Source: Geomicrobium halophilum
Lineage (GTDB): Bacteria > Bacillota > Bacilli > Bacillales > Marinococcaceae
Direction of reading: 5' to 3'
NCBI RefSeq assembly: GCF_014207655.1
Contig: NZ_JACHHJ010000003.1
Location: 62,001-126,000 of the forward strand
DNA: 64,000 nucleotides
The stretch's first letter is position 1. Every line of letters starts with the position of its first letter. The notes beneath the pieces were generated by a model. The model was not told the origin of the DNA. It saw only the letters and a list, made by a program, of their open reading frames with translations, and did no database searches. Positions 1-8,682 of the stretch are shown here, piece by piece. A program made the translations under genes and the position numbers.

Positions 1-370
1 TCAAAAATATGTATACAAATTTAATTCCTTCCTCCCTTTTTTCGTACGTGTTCATCAAGAAGGACATAAGGAGGCGTAATCCGAAAGTGGCAACCTTTGA
101 GCACTCAAGGCAAGCTTGTCGCTATACAACCCCCCTCGCAAAAATGGGTTTCGATTAGATTAATGGTCATTAAAGAAGATGTTCAAAAAGTCCGGGAAAA
201 TAGCCTTCGAAAATTGCTGCACTTATAGAACGCAGACACAAGTCTCAAAGAAATATCACCGCTATCTTCCCGGCTTTATAGTGATCTAATACACGATCGC
301 TGAATCACATTCATTGAACCTACAAGAAGGCCCACTTCCAATGGTGACCTTTTATTTCAGGCACTCTGCA
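1..370. other. Left edge without a recognised gene
   Basis: I see no credible coding sequence here on either strand. The stretch holds a degenerate copy of an intergenic inverted-repeat element (180-281) and the region downstream of yunB. No clear T-rich terminator was found for yunB. Confidence 0.5.
180..281. repeat. Intergenic inverted-repeat element, degenerate copy
   Basis: The left end reads TGTTCAAAAAGTCCGGG, identical to the left end of the element at 39746. An inner inverted repeat pairs CCGGGAAAATAGC (about 192-204) with GCTATCTTCCCGG (261-273). The right end has lost the CTTTTTGAACA terminus seen in the other two copies, so this copy is decayed. Confidence 0.55.
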
Positions 371-1228
371 CTAGTTGCTCCCTGTATTCGGCGATTCTTC
401 TTGAGTCATATCCCCAGCGTCCGGATCCTGCATTTCCACTCCCTCTTCTTCCCCACTCGGAGTAATGGCTGGAATCGGCATGCCGCCCCCTTCTCCATAA
501 TATTGAGGAACTTCTCCCGGCACAAACACCATGCCAACGGGGACAGAAGTTTCTACAGTATCTACCTCTGTGCCAAAAGGAATAACGACTTGAACGTCCA
601 TTTCAATTAACAAGCTAATCCTTAACCACGTATTATTAATCCCTACGTTTTCTATACGTTCTTCCATATCAGCCTCTACGTGACCGGTAGCTGAAAAGGT
701 AACCGGTACTTGCGGACCGAGCTGGGCTAAAAGTGCGTTATTGGTTGCCATCCCGAGGGGAATATTATAAAAAGAACCTTCATCTGCACTATCCACACCT
801 GAATCTTCAAATTCCTGTTCTAACTCAGGAGGGATTTCCCCATCTGTCATTCCAGCCTCAACATCTTCCATATAGTCGTGAATAATCTCGACCGCATCTT
901 CAAGAACATGATTGTACACTGATGCATCAAAAGCTAAAGAGGAAATTTCACCATCTGCATCCGTCTCCATCAGCACAAGGTCATCCATATGCTCCTGATT
1001 CGTTAAATCTCCCGATACTGCTTGATTAATCGCATGCGTAGAAATTCTCTGCGCCTCTAATTTAGCGATCGTCATCAAGGGTGGGCGAATATGACGGTCC
1101 ACAAAATACAACCCCTGTGCGGTTAAAAATATAAAAATAACAATCGAAATGAGTAAAACATAGCGAAAAGGGAGCGGCCCGCCGCCCCGGCGCTGTTTTC
1201 TCACCATCGCAGTTCGCTTCAAAGCCAT
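371..1228 (-). CDS. yunB: Sporulation protein YunB
   Basis: This 285-residue protein matches YunB, a sporulation protein of Bacillus under mother-cell sigma-E control whose biochemical role is not settled. A short basic N-terminus is followed by one membrane helix at about residues 22-42, then an extracytoplasmic domain of about 180 residues and an acidic, Gly/Pro-rich tail. The start follows GGGAGG in the leader; an ATG seven codons further in is possible. It lies downstream of dfrA, separated from it by a strong terminator, so it is probably transcribed alone. Confidence 0.85.
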   Translation of the reverse strand: MALKRTAMVRKQRRGGGPLPFRYVLLISIVIFIFLTAQGLYFVDRHIRPPLMTIAKLEAQRISTHAINQAVSGDLTNQEHMDDLVLMETDADGEISSLAFDASVYNHVLEDAVEIIHDYMEDVEAGMTDGEIPPELEQEFEDSGVDSADEGSFYNIPLGMATNNALLAQLGPQVPVTFSATGHVEADMEERIENVGINNTWLRISLLIEMDVQVVIPFGTEVDTVETSVPVGMVFVPGEVPQYYGEGGGMPIPAITPSGEEEGVEMQDPDAGDMTQEESPNTGSN

Positions 1229-1333
1229 TCCTACCCCTCCCTTTTAGATTTATATGCAAAAAAGGACGGGTTAACCGTATTTTTTGAGAGCAAACGTTGA
1301 CGATTTGATGAGAGCAGCCTAATAAGGTGACAC

Positions 1334-1381
1334 AAAATAATCCACAAGGTTCGCGAAACTTCTCACTGGAACCTTGTGGAT
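1334..1381 (-). terminator. Rho-independent terminator after dfrA
   Basis: A 13-bp perfect stem (1340-1352 with 1369-1381) is followed on the minus strand by a T-rich run. It ends the yunC-thyA-dfrA transcript before yunB. Confidence 0.8.
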
Positions 1382-1397
1382 ATGTTAATAAGTTTGT

Positions 1398-1886
1398 TCA
1401 TTTCCGTCGTTCATATATTTGAAACCAGTAATCATAGGGGTTTTTTTCATCCTTACTGCCCTTTTCTTTCCACATCAACTGCCATTCATCCACATTATAC
1501 TGTGGAAAAAAGCGATCAACTTCAAATGACTCATCAATATAAGTAATATAGAGGCGATCAGCATAAGGGAAGGCCTGCTCATACACATCACTTCCACCGA
1601 AGATCACCCATTCCTCACCTTCCCGTTCATTGGCTTCAATGACCTCTTCAAGGGAATGCATCACCTCAACACCCTCTGCCTTAAAATCTGCACGATGAGT
1701 TAAAATGATATTTCTACGCCTCGGCAAAGGACGCCCAATCGCTTCAAAAGTGGGACGCCCCATAACAATCGTCTTCCCGATGGTGTTTTTTTTCAAAAAA
1801 GCAAGGTCTGCAGGCAAATGCCACGGCATCGCATTATTTTTCCCAATTCCACGGTTTCGATCGTGAGCAACAATCATTGATAACAA
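1398..1886 (-). CDS. dfrA: Dihydrofolate reductase
   Basis: This enzyme reduces dihydrofolate to tetrahydrofolate with NADPH, recycling the folate oxidised by thymidylate synthase. The N-terminus shows the MIVAHDRNRGIGKNNAMPWH core, the acidic active-site region PWHLPADL, and the nucleotide-binding GKTIVMGRPTFEAIG segment. I place the start at the TTG at 1886 because GGAGG lies seven bases upstream; the longer open frame overlaps thyA. The product is 162 residues, normal for the family. It follows thyA by 13 bp in the usual thyA-dfrA pair. Confidence 0.95.
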   Translation of the reverse strand: MLSMIVAHDRNRGIGKNNAMPWHLPADLAFLKKNTIGKTIVMGRPTFEAIGRPLPRRRNIILTHRADFKAEGVEVMHSLEEVIEANEREGEEWVIFGGSDVYEQAFPYADRLYITYIDESFEVDRFFPQYNVDEWQLMWKEKGSKDEKNPYDYWFQIYERRK

Positions 1887-1899
1887 TGTACTACCTCCC

Positions 1900-2856
1900 T
1901 TAGACAGCAATCGGGGCGCGAATAGCGGGGTGTGGTTGATAACCCTCTAATATAATATCGTCCATGTCTAAATCAAAGATCGAACGTTCCGGATGGGTTA
2001 TCGAAATACTCGGTAACGCCCTCATTTCACGGGTCAATTGTTTGTGTGATTGCTCAACATGATTCTGATAGATATGGGCATCCCCTAACGTATGCACAAA
2101 TGCCCCCACCCCAAGTCCACATTCTTGCGCGATGAGATGGGTAAGCAGTGCATAACTGGCAATGTTAAATGGAACGCCCAAAAACATGTCTGCACTCCGT
2201 TGATAAAGCTGACAGGAAAGTTTTCCATCTGCGACATAGAACTGGAACAATGTATGACACGGGGGCAGAGCCATAGCCGGAACATCTTCAGGATTCCAAG
2301 CGGAGACGATGAGGCGTCTTGAATTCGGGTTTCTTTTGATCATATCAATGACTTGTCCTAATTGATCGATCGTCTCACCCCAGGACGTTTTCCATGCGCG
2401 CCATTGCCGCCCATAGATATTGCCTAGTTCCCCGTATTGTGCCGCAAAATGATTATCGGTAAGGATCCGTTGCTTAAATGTTTCCATTTCCTGTTCATAC
2501 ACCTGGCGGAACTCTTCATCCTGCAAAGAACGGCGGCCAAAATCATGCATATCCGGCCCTTCATAATCACTGCTTTTTACATAGCGTTCAAATGCCCACT
2601 CATTCCAGATGTTATTATGATGTTGTAATAAGTAACGGATATTAGTGTCCCCTTTGATAAACCACAACAGTTCACTTTTAATTAAAGAAAAAGGAACCCG
2701 TTTCGTCGTTAACAAGGGAAACCCTTCACTTAAATCAAACCGTAACTGCCTTCCAAATGTGGAGAGGGTGCCAGTGCCTGTCCGGTCTGACTTTTGATCA
2801 CCATTTTTAAGAATATCCAAGAGGAGATCAAGGTATTGTTGTTCGCTGTAACTCAT
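1900..2856 (-). CDS. thyA: Thymidylate synthase (ThyA type)
   Basis: This enzyme methylates dUMP to dTMP with methylene-tetrahydrofolate. The catalytic cysteine is in [10 protein letters not shown] (about residue 200). The phosphate-binding motif [10 protein letters not shown] and the [18 protein letters not shown] segment are intact. At 318 residues it belongs to the longer ThyA class with an insert in the N-terminal half, as in Lactobacillus, rather than the 264-residue class. AAAGGAGAT precedes the ATG. It is the gene directly upstream of dfrA, and the two products work in one cycle. Confidence 0.97.
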   Translation of the reverse strand: MSYSEQQYLDLLLDILKNGDQKSDRTGTGTLSTFGRQLRFDLSEGFPLLTTKRVPFSLIKSELLWFIKGDTNIRYLLQHHNNIWNEWAFERYVKSSDYEGPDMHDFGRRSLQDEEFRQVYEQEMETFKQRILTDNHFAAQYGELGNIYGRQWRAWKTSWGETIDQLGQVIDMIKRNPNSRRLIVSAWNPEDVPAMALPPCHTLFQFYVADGKLSCQLYQRSADMFLGVPFNIASYALLTHLIAQECGLGVGAFVHTLGDAHIYQNHVEQSHKQLTREMRALPSISITHPERSIFDLDMDDIILEGYQPHPAIRAPIAV

Positions 2857-2918
2857 TTTATTTCATCTCCTTTAGACAACGCTTCTGCGCCATGCACAGA
2901 AGCGTAAGCAACTCTTTC

Positions 2919-3224
2919 TTATTCCTGCATTCTCAATAAAGCTTCACGGCCAGTCATTCCGGCGTAAATCCCTCGGGACTCAGCCGCAAGCGTTACCGAT
3001 TCTAACGGTGCCTCAAGCAATTGGTCTACCGTTCGTACACCAACAGCACGACCGGCCACAATGCCTCGATCTGCTAATTTTTCATTGAGTAATCCAACAT
3101 CCAAAGCCCCGCACATAATATAACCAATGTCGTTCGTGACGGCCATAAAATTTGTTTTTGGGAGTTTCATCGTTACAGCCTGAAACCACATACCGTCCAC
3201 ATTAACTGGGGACATATCCAGCAT
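2919..3224 (-). CDS. yunC: YunC-like DUF1805 protein
   Basis: This small protein matches YunC (DUF1805), a conserved family of unknown function. Typical segments are MSPVNVDGMWFQAVTMKLPK near the N-terminus and a Gly-rich RGIYAGMTGREALLRM close to the end. I favour the ATG at 3224, which follows a weak AAAGGGTG site and gives 101 residues; an in-frame start at 3251 is possible. It sits between yunD and thyA, the backbone order known from Bacillus. Confidence 0.85.
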   Translation of the reverse strand: MLDMSPVNVDGMWFQAVTMKLPKTNFMAVTNDIGYIMCGALDVGLLNEKLADRGIVAGRAVGVRTVDQLLEAPLESVTLAAESRGIYAGMTGREALLRMQE

Positions 3225-3338
3225 GTCATTCACCCTTTCTAGACGTCTCACCCTATTGTATGAAGAGATGGTTATAATGTCCGGGCGAATTCATCAAACG
3301 TTTAATCAAACCTACGACCACCTCGATTAAACAAATGT

Positions 3339-4748
3339 TTATTTAACCGTCGGCTCTTCCTTTTTTAAGCCCCAGCCAAGCACGTCCCGTATAAACTCTG
3401 GCATATAATAATGTTTCTCTTTACTTGACGCGACTTCAGGATATAACGAGCCAAAGGTTAACATATCTGCTGTAGCCACATTGTAATCTTGATTTTCATC
3501 GATGTCCTCACCTTGGAAGGTAATCTTATTCACGCTATATGTCCCTTCAGGTGTTTTTTCGACTTCAACATCCAATCCGTCAAACACCATACGGCCAAGC
3601 TTATAACCGCGAAAACCATGGCCTTTCAAAGGAAGATGGATCATTTTCTCGGTAAAAGAATGGTGGATCGCTTCAATCAATTGGTACCCTTTCAATTTGA
3701 CTACGCAAGGATTCACAGGATGAGGACAAATCCGATGTAATTGACCTTTTGTAATGGTACCTGGCCGTAACGATGCAAGTAAAAGTCCGGCATGAACCAT
3801 TGCAATGTCAACCTGGCACCACGCTCTTAACTGCTGAACAAGGAACGTCGAGAACGATGAAGGTTCGGTCCAGGATATAGCAAGTGGTTCGTCACGAGTG
3901 GCAATAACTTCATCCAATGCATCATCTGCTTTTCGCTGTAAACTTTGCATTTTTTTCTCTGTGTGTTCGGAGTGAGGGAGATTCCCTTCCATCGACACAA
4001 GTGTCCCGGAACCTTTAATCATTCTTTTACTTTCTGAGTCATAAGTGATCGTCACTGCACCAATATGTGTCCCCAGTTTTCCCGTTTGCGTAATCATCGT
4101 TCCATCGACGAATGGGGCCGGGTCCAAACGATGGTGCGTGTGGGAACCAAGTATGAGGTCAACATCATACGAGGCTGCGATTTGCTCATCAAGAAACAAT
4201 CCCAAATGGGAAAGAATAATTACAATATCAGCAGATTGCTGTAAACGAGGCAATTCTGCATCTAAAACTTCGAATGGATCTCGAATAACCCAGCCTAATT
4301 CGTGATAAAACGGATAAAACGGCGCGGTTAATCCTATCATGCCGATGTCAGGTCCTTGTGAAGATAACGATGTGATTAACGTCGGCTGAGCCCATTCCGG
4401 GCGATTTCCCTCTTGGGTATATAGATTGCTCAACAGAACATGAAAATTAGCAGGTGTATAAAGATGATCTAAACTTTTCTTCGGAAACGTGATACCTTCA
4501 TTATTTCCAATCGTTGCGTATTGTACTGGTGATGCGTTCAGTAAATCAATGTTTCCCCTTCCTTGTGTTGCCTCCGTAATGGGATGTATTCGATCAGCGT
4601 GATCGCCTAAATCAAAGAACAGTGCATGTTCCCCGCGAGAATGGTGGCGCTGTTCCTGTTTTTCCATATAATGAACAATCTTCGGCCATTGCCTAAGCTG
4701 ACTATGCAAATCATTGGTATGATAGATATATAATTGCTCTTCGGCCAT
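3339..4748 (-). CDS. yunD: Metallophosphoesterase / 5'-nucleotidase-like protein YunD
   Basis: The 469-residue protein has an N-terminal calcineurin-type metallophosphoesterase domain with metal ligands in HTNDLHSQ, DLGDHAD, IGNNEG and GSHTHH (about residues 10-205). A C-terminal 5'-nucleotidase domain follows. No signal peptide is visible, so it is probably cytoplasmic, unlike secreted 5'-nucleotidases. Family members hydrolyse phosphate esters such as nucleotides; the substrate here is unknown. It starts nine bases after the yunF stop, so the two are probably co-transcribed. Confidence 0.88.
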   Translation of the reverse strand: MAEEQLYIYHTNDLHSQLRQWPKIVHYMEKQEQRHHSRGEHALFFDLGDHADRIHPITEATQGRGNIDLLNASPVQYATIGNNEGITFPKKSLDHLYTPANFHVLLSNLYTQEGNRPEWAQPTLITSLSSQGPDIGMIGLTAPFYPFYHELGWVIRDPFEVLDAELPRLQQSADIVIILSHLGLFLDEQIAASYDVDLILGSHTHHRLDPAPFVDGTMITQTGKLGTHIGAVTITYDSESKRMIKGSGTLVSMEGNLPHSEHTEKKMQSLQRKADDALDEVIATRDEPLAISWTEPSSFSTFLVQQLRAWCQVDIAMVHAGLLLASLRPGTITKGQLHRICPHPVNPCVVKLKGYQLIEAIHHSFTEKMIHLPLKGHGFRGYKLGRMVFDGLDVEVEKTPEGTYSVNKITFQGEDIDENQDYNVATADMLTFGSLYPEVASSKEKHYYMPEFIRDVLGWGLKKEEPTVK

Positions 4749-4757
4749 GAATTGACA

Positions 4758-5621
4758 TCACCATCCATCCCAGTTAAACAAGCTTAATTGTTGCGGTGCT
4801 AACCCCTTATAATTAAGATCTGCAAGCCTCATAAAGGTTTGCGCATTAGCAGCTGCATGTCTTCCTGAATTATTATTAAAAATAACGTAAACATCTTCAC
4901 AGGCTTTTTGCAACTTCTCTGCATACTGTACCCATTCGGTTAGCTCATCTTCCCCATAATTGTATAAATAACGAACCGCTCTCCATTCCTCTCCCGAAGT
5001 TTCTTTCTGCCATCCTTGCACATTTCGTCCATGCAAACGAATAAGCGCTGCTTTAGAAGAGGTAACTTCAGGGATAATGGGAACCGACCCAACTCCTGCC
5101 TGTGGTTCATCGCAAACAGTATGAATGAATCCTAATCTGTTTAAAAAATCAATGGTACGTGCTCGATATTCAGAAGTAAACCAACTCTGATGGCGAAATT
5201 CAATCGCTACTGGTACATCATACAGCTTCCTCTTGAAATAGCGTAGTTTCTCGATATGATCTTTTTGGCAATCAAACCAGGGCGGGAATTGGCAAAGAAC
5301 CATCGCCAGCTTTCCAGAATCAATAAGCGGCTGAATTGACTCACGATAAAGCGTAAACATCTCGTCCAAGCTTGCAAATGGGAGATTATCATTTGATTGC
5401 CCAGTCATGCCTTTGTAGGCTTTTACAACAAACCGAAAACGATCAGGTGTTTCATTGACCCACTTTTGATAATTCTTATGAGGTAGAATGGCATAATACG
5501 CACTATCGATTTCAACGGTCGGAAAAAAGCTTCCATATATTTGTAATTTATCGTTTTGTTGCACACCGCCAGGATAAAGGTCAGGGTGATCTCTCCAACC
5601 TGTAAGTCCTACTTGAATCAT
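4758..5621 (-). CDS. yunF: DUF72 family protein YunF
   Basis: This is a DUF72 (YecE-like) TIM-barrel protein of unknown function. It begins MIQVGLTGWRDHPDLYPGG and contains the typical VEIDSAYYAILP and IEFRHQSWF segments. I place the start at 5621, giving 287 residues, close to the B. subtilis protein; the open frame extends 20 codons further but lacks the family signature there. It is the last backbone gene before the island, and a terminator-like hairpin lies just upstream of its leader. Confidence 0.88.
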   Translation of the reverse strand: MIQVGLTGWRDHPDLYPGGVQQNDKLQIYGSFFPTVEIDSAYYAILPHKNYQKWVNETPDRFRFVVKAYKGMTGQSNDNLPFASLDEMFTLYRESIQPLIDSGKLAMVLCQFPPWFDCQKDHIEKLRYFKRKLYDVPVAIEFRHQSWFTSEYRARTIDFLNRLGFIHTVCDEPQAGVGSVPIIPEVTSSKAALIRLHGRNVQGWQKETSGEEWRAVRYLYNYGEDELTEWVQYAEKLQKACEDVYVIFNNNSGRHAAANAQTFMRLADLNYKGLAPQQLSLFNWDGW

Positions 5622-5709
5622 TTTCTTTCCATCACCCCTCTCACCCCTCTCCAATAAAAATTTTATCATGAGAAAGGTCAAAGAGCGATGTGAAAATCCA
5701 TTCCTAGGT

Positions 5710-5738
5710 AAAAAAACCTCCCGCCTAAAACGAGAGGT
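5710..5738 (-). terminator. Terminator stranded from the original sufB 3' region
   Basis: On the minus strand ACCTCTCG pairs with CGGGAGGT around a seven-base loop and is followed by seven T. It lies just beyond a copy of the sufB 3' end (5762-5788), so I infer that it was the terminator of sufB before the island split the locus. Confidence 0.7.
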
Positions 5739-5761
5739 CTATTCATGAACCGTTTCTTAAC

Positions 5762-5823
5762 CGGTGGAACCTTCAAACTCGAAGCGGATTAATTTTGACT
5801 TTCAAATAAAATTATTCACCATA
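5762..5823 (-). other. Attachment-site remnant: distal copy of the sufB 3' end
   Basis: Read on the minus strand this encodes KLIRFEFEGSTG followed by a stop, almost the C-terminus of SufB ([12 protein letters not shown]). The ~35 bases before it match those at 16408-16441 nearly exactly and differ from genuine sufB. This is the pattern of an attachment site: element end, shared core (5770-5788), then original chromosome. Confidence 0.75.
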
Positions 5824-5937
5824 GACCAATTCATTCCTTGGTGGATATTGCCAAGGTACGTTATCTTTTTCATTAATAACGATTAATTCAAGGTATCGCA
5901 TTCCATTTTCATTTCCTATTTTTCCCGATATCGGCAT
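5812..5937 (-). CDS. Short open frame of unknown origin at the island edge
   Basis: A 41-residue frame starts at the ATG at 5937 and ends inside the conserved element terminus. I do not recognise it, and no clear ribosome binding site precedes it. It may be the 3' end of a gene truncated where the grpB fragment joins it. Confidence 0.25.
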   Translation of the reverse strand: MPISGKIGNENGMRYLELIVINEKDNVPWQYPPRNELVYGE

Positions 5938-6236
5938 TCATGTTCCACTTGCAAGGCCGTTTTGCCAAGTACAGAGCGTATCCGGTAGGACTCTCTTTCA
6001 AATAGCTCAGGCCACCGTGAATCATATTCATGGAGGGTGATGGGCGCATTGTGAGATTTACGTTCTCCAACCGTAGCCTTCTGAAGATCTTCATCACTTT
6101 TTGGTGTTGAATTTGAATCATCCTGCCTCGATGGCAATTCATCCACCCCCCTCGTTCTCGTTATTATTTTTTGTTGCTTAAAATTTGAAAATGCCACAAC
6201 TGTTGTAAACTTAAAATAGTCAGCTTCTTCTGACAC
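5916..6236 (-). pseudogene. GrpB/UPF0157 family protein, truncated
   Basis: Residues about 52-100 match the N-terminal part of GrpB (UPF0157) proteins, nucleotidyltransferase-fold proteins of poorly known function. The matching segments are ITLHEYDSRWPELFERE, SVLGKTALQVEH. The family normally continues with GSTSVPGL and about 120 more residues; here the frame runs into unrelated sequence and stops ten residues later. The first ~50 residues are not family-like, so the true start was probably further in, near the MIQIQH/DDSNS region. It is a fragment and unlikely to be functional. Confidence 0.6.
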
Positions 6237-6259
6237 AACTTTTATTCCACAAAAGCGCC
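6232..6259 (-). repeat. Dif-like short repeat, copy A
   Basis: A 28-bp copy: arm GGCGCTTTTGT, centre GGAATA, arm AAAGTTGTGTC on the minus strand. It lies 32 bases after the stop of the small gene at 6291-6458. Confidence 0.65.
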
Positions 6260-6290
6260 CGATAATGGATTCACGGAAGATCCTGCCTTC

Positions 6291-6458
6291 TTAAAATAAA
6301 GTAAACCAAATCATTTGCAAAACATCTCTCGTAAATAAGTAAATAAAGGTAACAATCATCGCTGAAGGGAATGTAATAAGAATAAGCTTTCCGATGGATA
6401 ATGACTCATATATCTCCACCAATCGGTTAAGAACAGAATTAAAATTTAACTCGTTCAT
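6291..6458 (-). CDS. Small membrane protein, 55 residues
   Basis: The frame starts MNELNFNSVLNRLVEIYESL and has one strongly hydrophobic helix at about residues 24-44. A perfect AAAGGAGG lies seven bases before the ATG, the best argument that it is a real gene. I do not recognise a family. It is one of several small single-helix proteins in this part of the island and is followed at 32 bases by dif-like repeat A. Confidence 0.6.
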   Translation of the reverse strand: MNELNFNSVLNRLVEIYESLSIGKLILITFPSAMIVTFIYLFTRDVLQMIWFTLF

Positions 6459-6578
6459 AAGCGCCTCCTTTTATTTTATAATAACCGCAGTTACCTGATT
6501 GGTTATTATGAGTATGACAAGCGTTATCCTTTTTCAAGTTAGTTAAGCGCTCGATTGCGATAGCTTGGGTGGAATACC

Positions 6579-6770
6579 CTATGTATCAAAACTCAAACGA
6601 TCCAATAAATCAAATAACCACTGTATATCAAAACCAAAAATATACGATAAGACTTGAATTGTAATCGCAATGGCTAAAATAGAAAAAAATATTATAGACA
6701 TGCGTTTCCTTAAATTCTTTTTATATTCTTTTTTTGCATTTTGCCTAAGAGGATCATATTCATCTTGCAA
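6579..6770 (-). CDS. Small membrane protein, 63 residues
   Basis: The start is TTG at 6770, nine bases after AGGAGG. A basic, Lys-rich N-terminal part (about residues 9-23) is followed by a membrane helix at about residues 24-46 and a short acidic-aromatic tail. The family is not recognised. It stands alone between the small genes at 6291 and 6964, all on the same strand. Confidence 0.6.
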   Translation of the reverse strand: MQDEYDPLRQNAKKEYKKNLRKRMSIIFFSILAIAITIQVLSYIFGFDIQWLFDLLDRLSFDT

Positions 6771-6899
6771 AAATAAAAACCTCCTGTAATCTACTCCCTG
6801 TCAACCGGTTGTATTCTAAGGTTGTGCATTTACCTTTCTTGCATATAAACTGCGTGAATGATTGCTGCTACCCACAATATTGGTATAGATGCCGATTCT

Positions 6900-6928
6900 G
6901 GTACAACTTTTATTCTAATTAAAGCGCT
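6900..6928 (-). repeat. Dif-like short repeat, copy B
   Basis: A 29-bp copy: arm AGCGCTTTAAT, centre TAGAATA, arm AAAGTTGTACC on the minus strand. It starts 35 bases after the stop of the gene at 6964-7263. Confidence 0.7.
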
Positions 6929-6963
6929 CGTTAATGGTATTCAATTTGCATAGCAAAAAGAGT

Positions 6964-7263
6964 TTACTCTCCTATATTTTTTATCCATTCACGCAATTTT
7001 GCGCTCGGGTAATATACCTGTCCATTTATAGTTATATGTGGTATATCTGGGTATTCTTGAATTAGAGATCTTGCATCTTGCTTTGATAAACCGATGTAAT
7101 AGTGTAGCTGGTTTTCTTTTATCAATTCTGGTGTTGTTTCACTAAACATTTCTTTAAAATTAAAATCATTGCCATTGGAACTTTTAAAGTTTTTTAGTCC
7201 ATCACCTATGAAAAACGCTGCTGCTGCAAATCCTAGAGCTAAGAATAAAGATTCAGTTACCAT
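6964..7263 (-). CDS. Membrane-anchored protein with an excisionase-like helix-turn-helix
   Basis: The 99-residue protein has an N-terminal membrane helix (about residues 4-22), a polar linker, and a C-terminal part from about residue 50 (YYIGLSKQDARSLIQEYPDI ... ITINGQVYYPSAKLREWI) that resembles the MerR/excisionase winged-helix fold used by small DNA-binding proteins. GGAGGA lies ten bases before the ATG. A membrane-tethered DNA-binding protein is inferred, not proven. It is followed by dif-like repeat B. Confidence 0.55.
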   Translation of the reverse strand: MVTESLFLALGFAAAAFFIGDGLKNFKSSNGNDFNFKEMFSETTPELIKENQLHYYIGLSKQDARSLIQEYPDIPHITINGQVYYPSAKLREWIKNIGE

Positions 7264-7346
7264 ATTATAAAGATTCCTCCATTTTTTAATATCCCTATAA
7301 TAACCCTAAAGCACTCACTTAATCCACATAATTGCCCTATCCAAAA

Positions 7347-7372
7347 GGACGCACTTGTTCAATTAGCGCGCT
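7347..7372 (-). repeat. Dif-like short repeat, copy G (shorter)
   Basis: A 26-bp diverged copy: AGCGCGCTAAT, then TGAACA, then AGTGCGTCC on the minus strand. Confidence 0.45.
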
Positions 7373-7536
7373 CAATTATGAAATTTCAAATCCCTCTGTT
7401 TAGTTAAGAAAAATCCTTTTTATATCGAACAGCTAGAAGCGATGAATGCAAAAGAATATTTGCCGCATATATTCTTTTGAGAAAATCAAGTCGCACAATA
7501 TTATTACGAATAACATAATGACTAGACTTTTTGATT

Positions 7537-7650
7537 CTACTTGTTTTGTTCTTTCGTCAGCTTCACCCATTTTTTTAGGTATACGAACATCAGAATCAAT
7601 CCGACTAAAAGCAATGAGGTCGAATAATTCGATTGTGTAAGATCATACAT
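7537..7650 (-). CDS. Very small single-helix membrane protein, 37 residues
   Basis: The frame encodes MYDLTQSNYSTSLLLVGLIL followed by a short basic tail ending KLTKEQNK. It has one membrane helix and a positive C-terminus, a plausible layout for a small membrane protein. No clear ribosome binding site precedes the ATG, so support is weak. Dif-like repeat H lies immediately upstream. Confidence 0.35.
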   Translation of the reverse strand: MYDLTQSNYSTSLLLVGLILMFVYLKKWVKLTKEQNK

Positions 7651-7663
7651 AACGGTCGCCATT

Positions 7664-7691
7664 TTAGCAACCGTTATTCGATTAATGCGCT
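7664..7691 (-). repeat. Dif-like short repeat, copy H
   Basis: A 28-bp diverged copy: AGCGCATTAAT, CGAATA, ACGGTTGCTAA on the minus strand. It lies 48 bases after the stop of the small gene at 7740-7901. Confidence 0.45.
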
Positions 7692-7739
7692 CTTTTGTTC
7701 AAAACTCTTTTTTACACCAAATCATTTATCCGGATCTAT

Positions 7740-7901
7740 TCAAAAGATCCACAAGAAAAATAAGCAGAACAGTACCAGAACTAGTAAGAGAATAATTAGC
7801 CAGCCTCTTGTACTCAAGTCCTTAAACTTTGGTCGAACTCTGCCTACTTTTTTATATTTCTCCTGCGTTTCTTTGATTTCTTTATCGTGGGGCTCTTTCA
7901 T
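7740..7901 (-). CDS. Small membrane protein, 53 residues
   Basis: A charged N-terminal half (MKEPHDKEIKETQEKYKKVG) is followed by a single long membrane helix at about residues 32-53 that ends the protein. The frame is open and codon use looks normal, but the ribosome binding site is poor. The family is not recognised. It lies between pepE and repeat H. Confidence 0.5.
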   Translation of the reverse strand: MKEPHDKEIKETQEKYKKVGRVRPKFKDLSTRGWLIILLLVLVLFCLFFLWIF

Positions 7902-7933
7902 TAGATAAGTGTCCGTTTGCGCAGGGCAGGAGT

Positions 7934-8629
7934 CTAGGGGCCTAAATATTTAGCTGGCATTATTTCCTCTACAAGCCTACCTTCCATAAAAACTCGATAA
8001 GCTTTGGCATTTTTTCTTGATGTTACTATATTGGAGATCTCATCGTTTATATAATGTATACCAACCCCATCATCGGCCGCAATTCCAGATGAGATTTCAC
8101 GTGATCCCACCATTTTATGATAATTTGGCCTTCGCTCCTTTTCTCCATCATAGTGCGGGCAATGACTACCTTTAAGAAATCCGAGACATTTAAGGGAATC
8201 TAACCCATCACCAAAAGAATCGGTAACTCCTTCCTCAAACCAGCATAATGAACCAGCGCTGATTCCTGCCAATACCTTTCCTTCTTTCCAGGCTTTTTTT
8301 AGAATTTTATCTATACCCCAATCTCTCCAAAGTGCTAACAAATTTTTTGTATTTCCGCCACCGACATATATAATATCATTTTCCATAATAAAACTATCTA
8401 AATCCCTTGTTGGCGGGTTAAATAAAGATAAATGGGTAGGACGGCATTCTTGCTGATTAAAAAATTTATAAAATCTTGAAATATAACCTTCTGCATCTCC
8501 ACTTGCAGTAGGCAAGAAACATATACTTGGAGTTGTCGTGGAAGCCTGCCTTAGAACATATTGGTCCAATATTGGATTTTCAGGTTCCATTGAAAACCCG
8601 CCACCTCCAAGAGCTATAATTTGTTTCAT
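7934..8629 (-). CDS. Peptidase E family (S51) dipeptidase-like protein
   Basis: At 231 residues this matches the S51 peptidase family, which includes peptidase E (cleaves Asp-X dipeptides) and Bacillus YgaJ. The N-terminal IIALGGGGFSMEPENPILD, the YVGGGNTKNLLALWRDWG segment and the nucleophile elbow AGISAGSLCWFE with the catalytic serine are present. It is probably cytoplasmic. It stands as a single gene in the older half of the island. Confidence 0.85.
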   Translation of the reverse strand: MKQIIALGGGGFSMEPENPILDQYVLRQASTTTPSICFLPTASGDAEGYISRFYKFFNQQECRPTHLSLFNPPTRDLDSFIMENDIIYVGGGNTKNLLALWRDWGIDKILKKAWKEGKVLAGISAGSLCWFEEGVTDSFGDGLDSLKCLGFLKGSHCPHYDGEKERRPNYHKMVGSREISSGIAADDGVGIHYINDEISNIVTSRKNAKAYRVFMEGRLVEEIMPAKYLGP

Positions 8630-8682
8630 ACAATCTACCTCACAAATATGAAAATTATGCTGATGAAAAGCATCTTTTTAAA

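Noticed and set aside
314-610. Plus-strand open frame of 98 codons
   Set aside because: It lies entirely across the 3' end of yunB in another frame, has no family features, and yunB is well supported.
2880-2904. Hairpin between yunC and thyA as a terminator
   Set aside because: The 8-bp stem has no T run after it and lies directly before the thyA ribosome binding site, so the two genes are probably co-transcribed.
7446-7908. Two overlapping plus-strand frames
   Set aside because: The minus strand offers small membrane proteins with better composition; the plus-strand frames have no ribosome binding sites.
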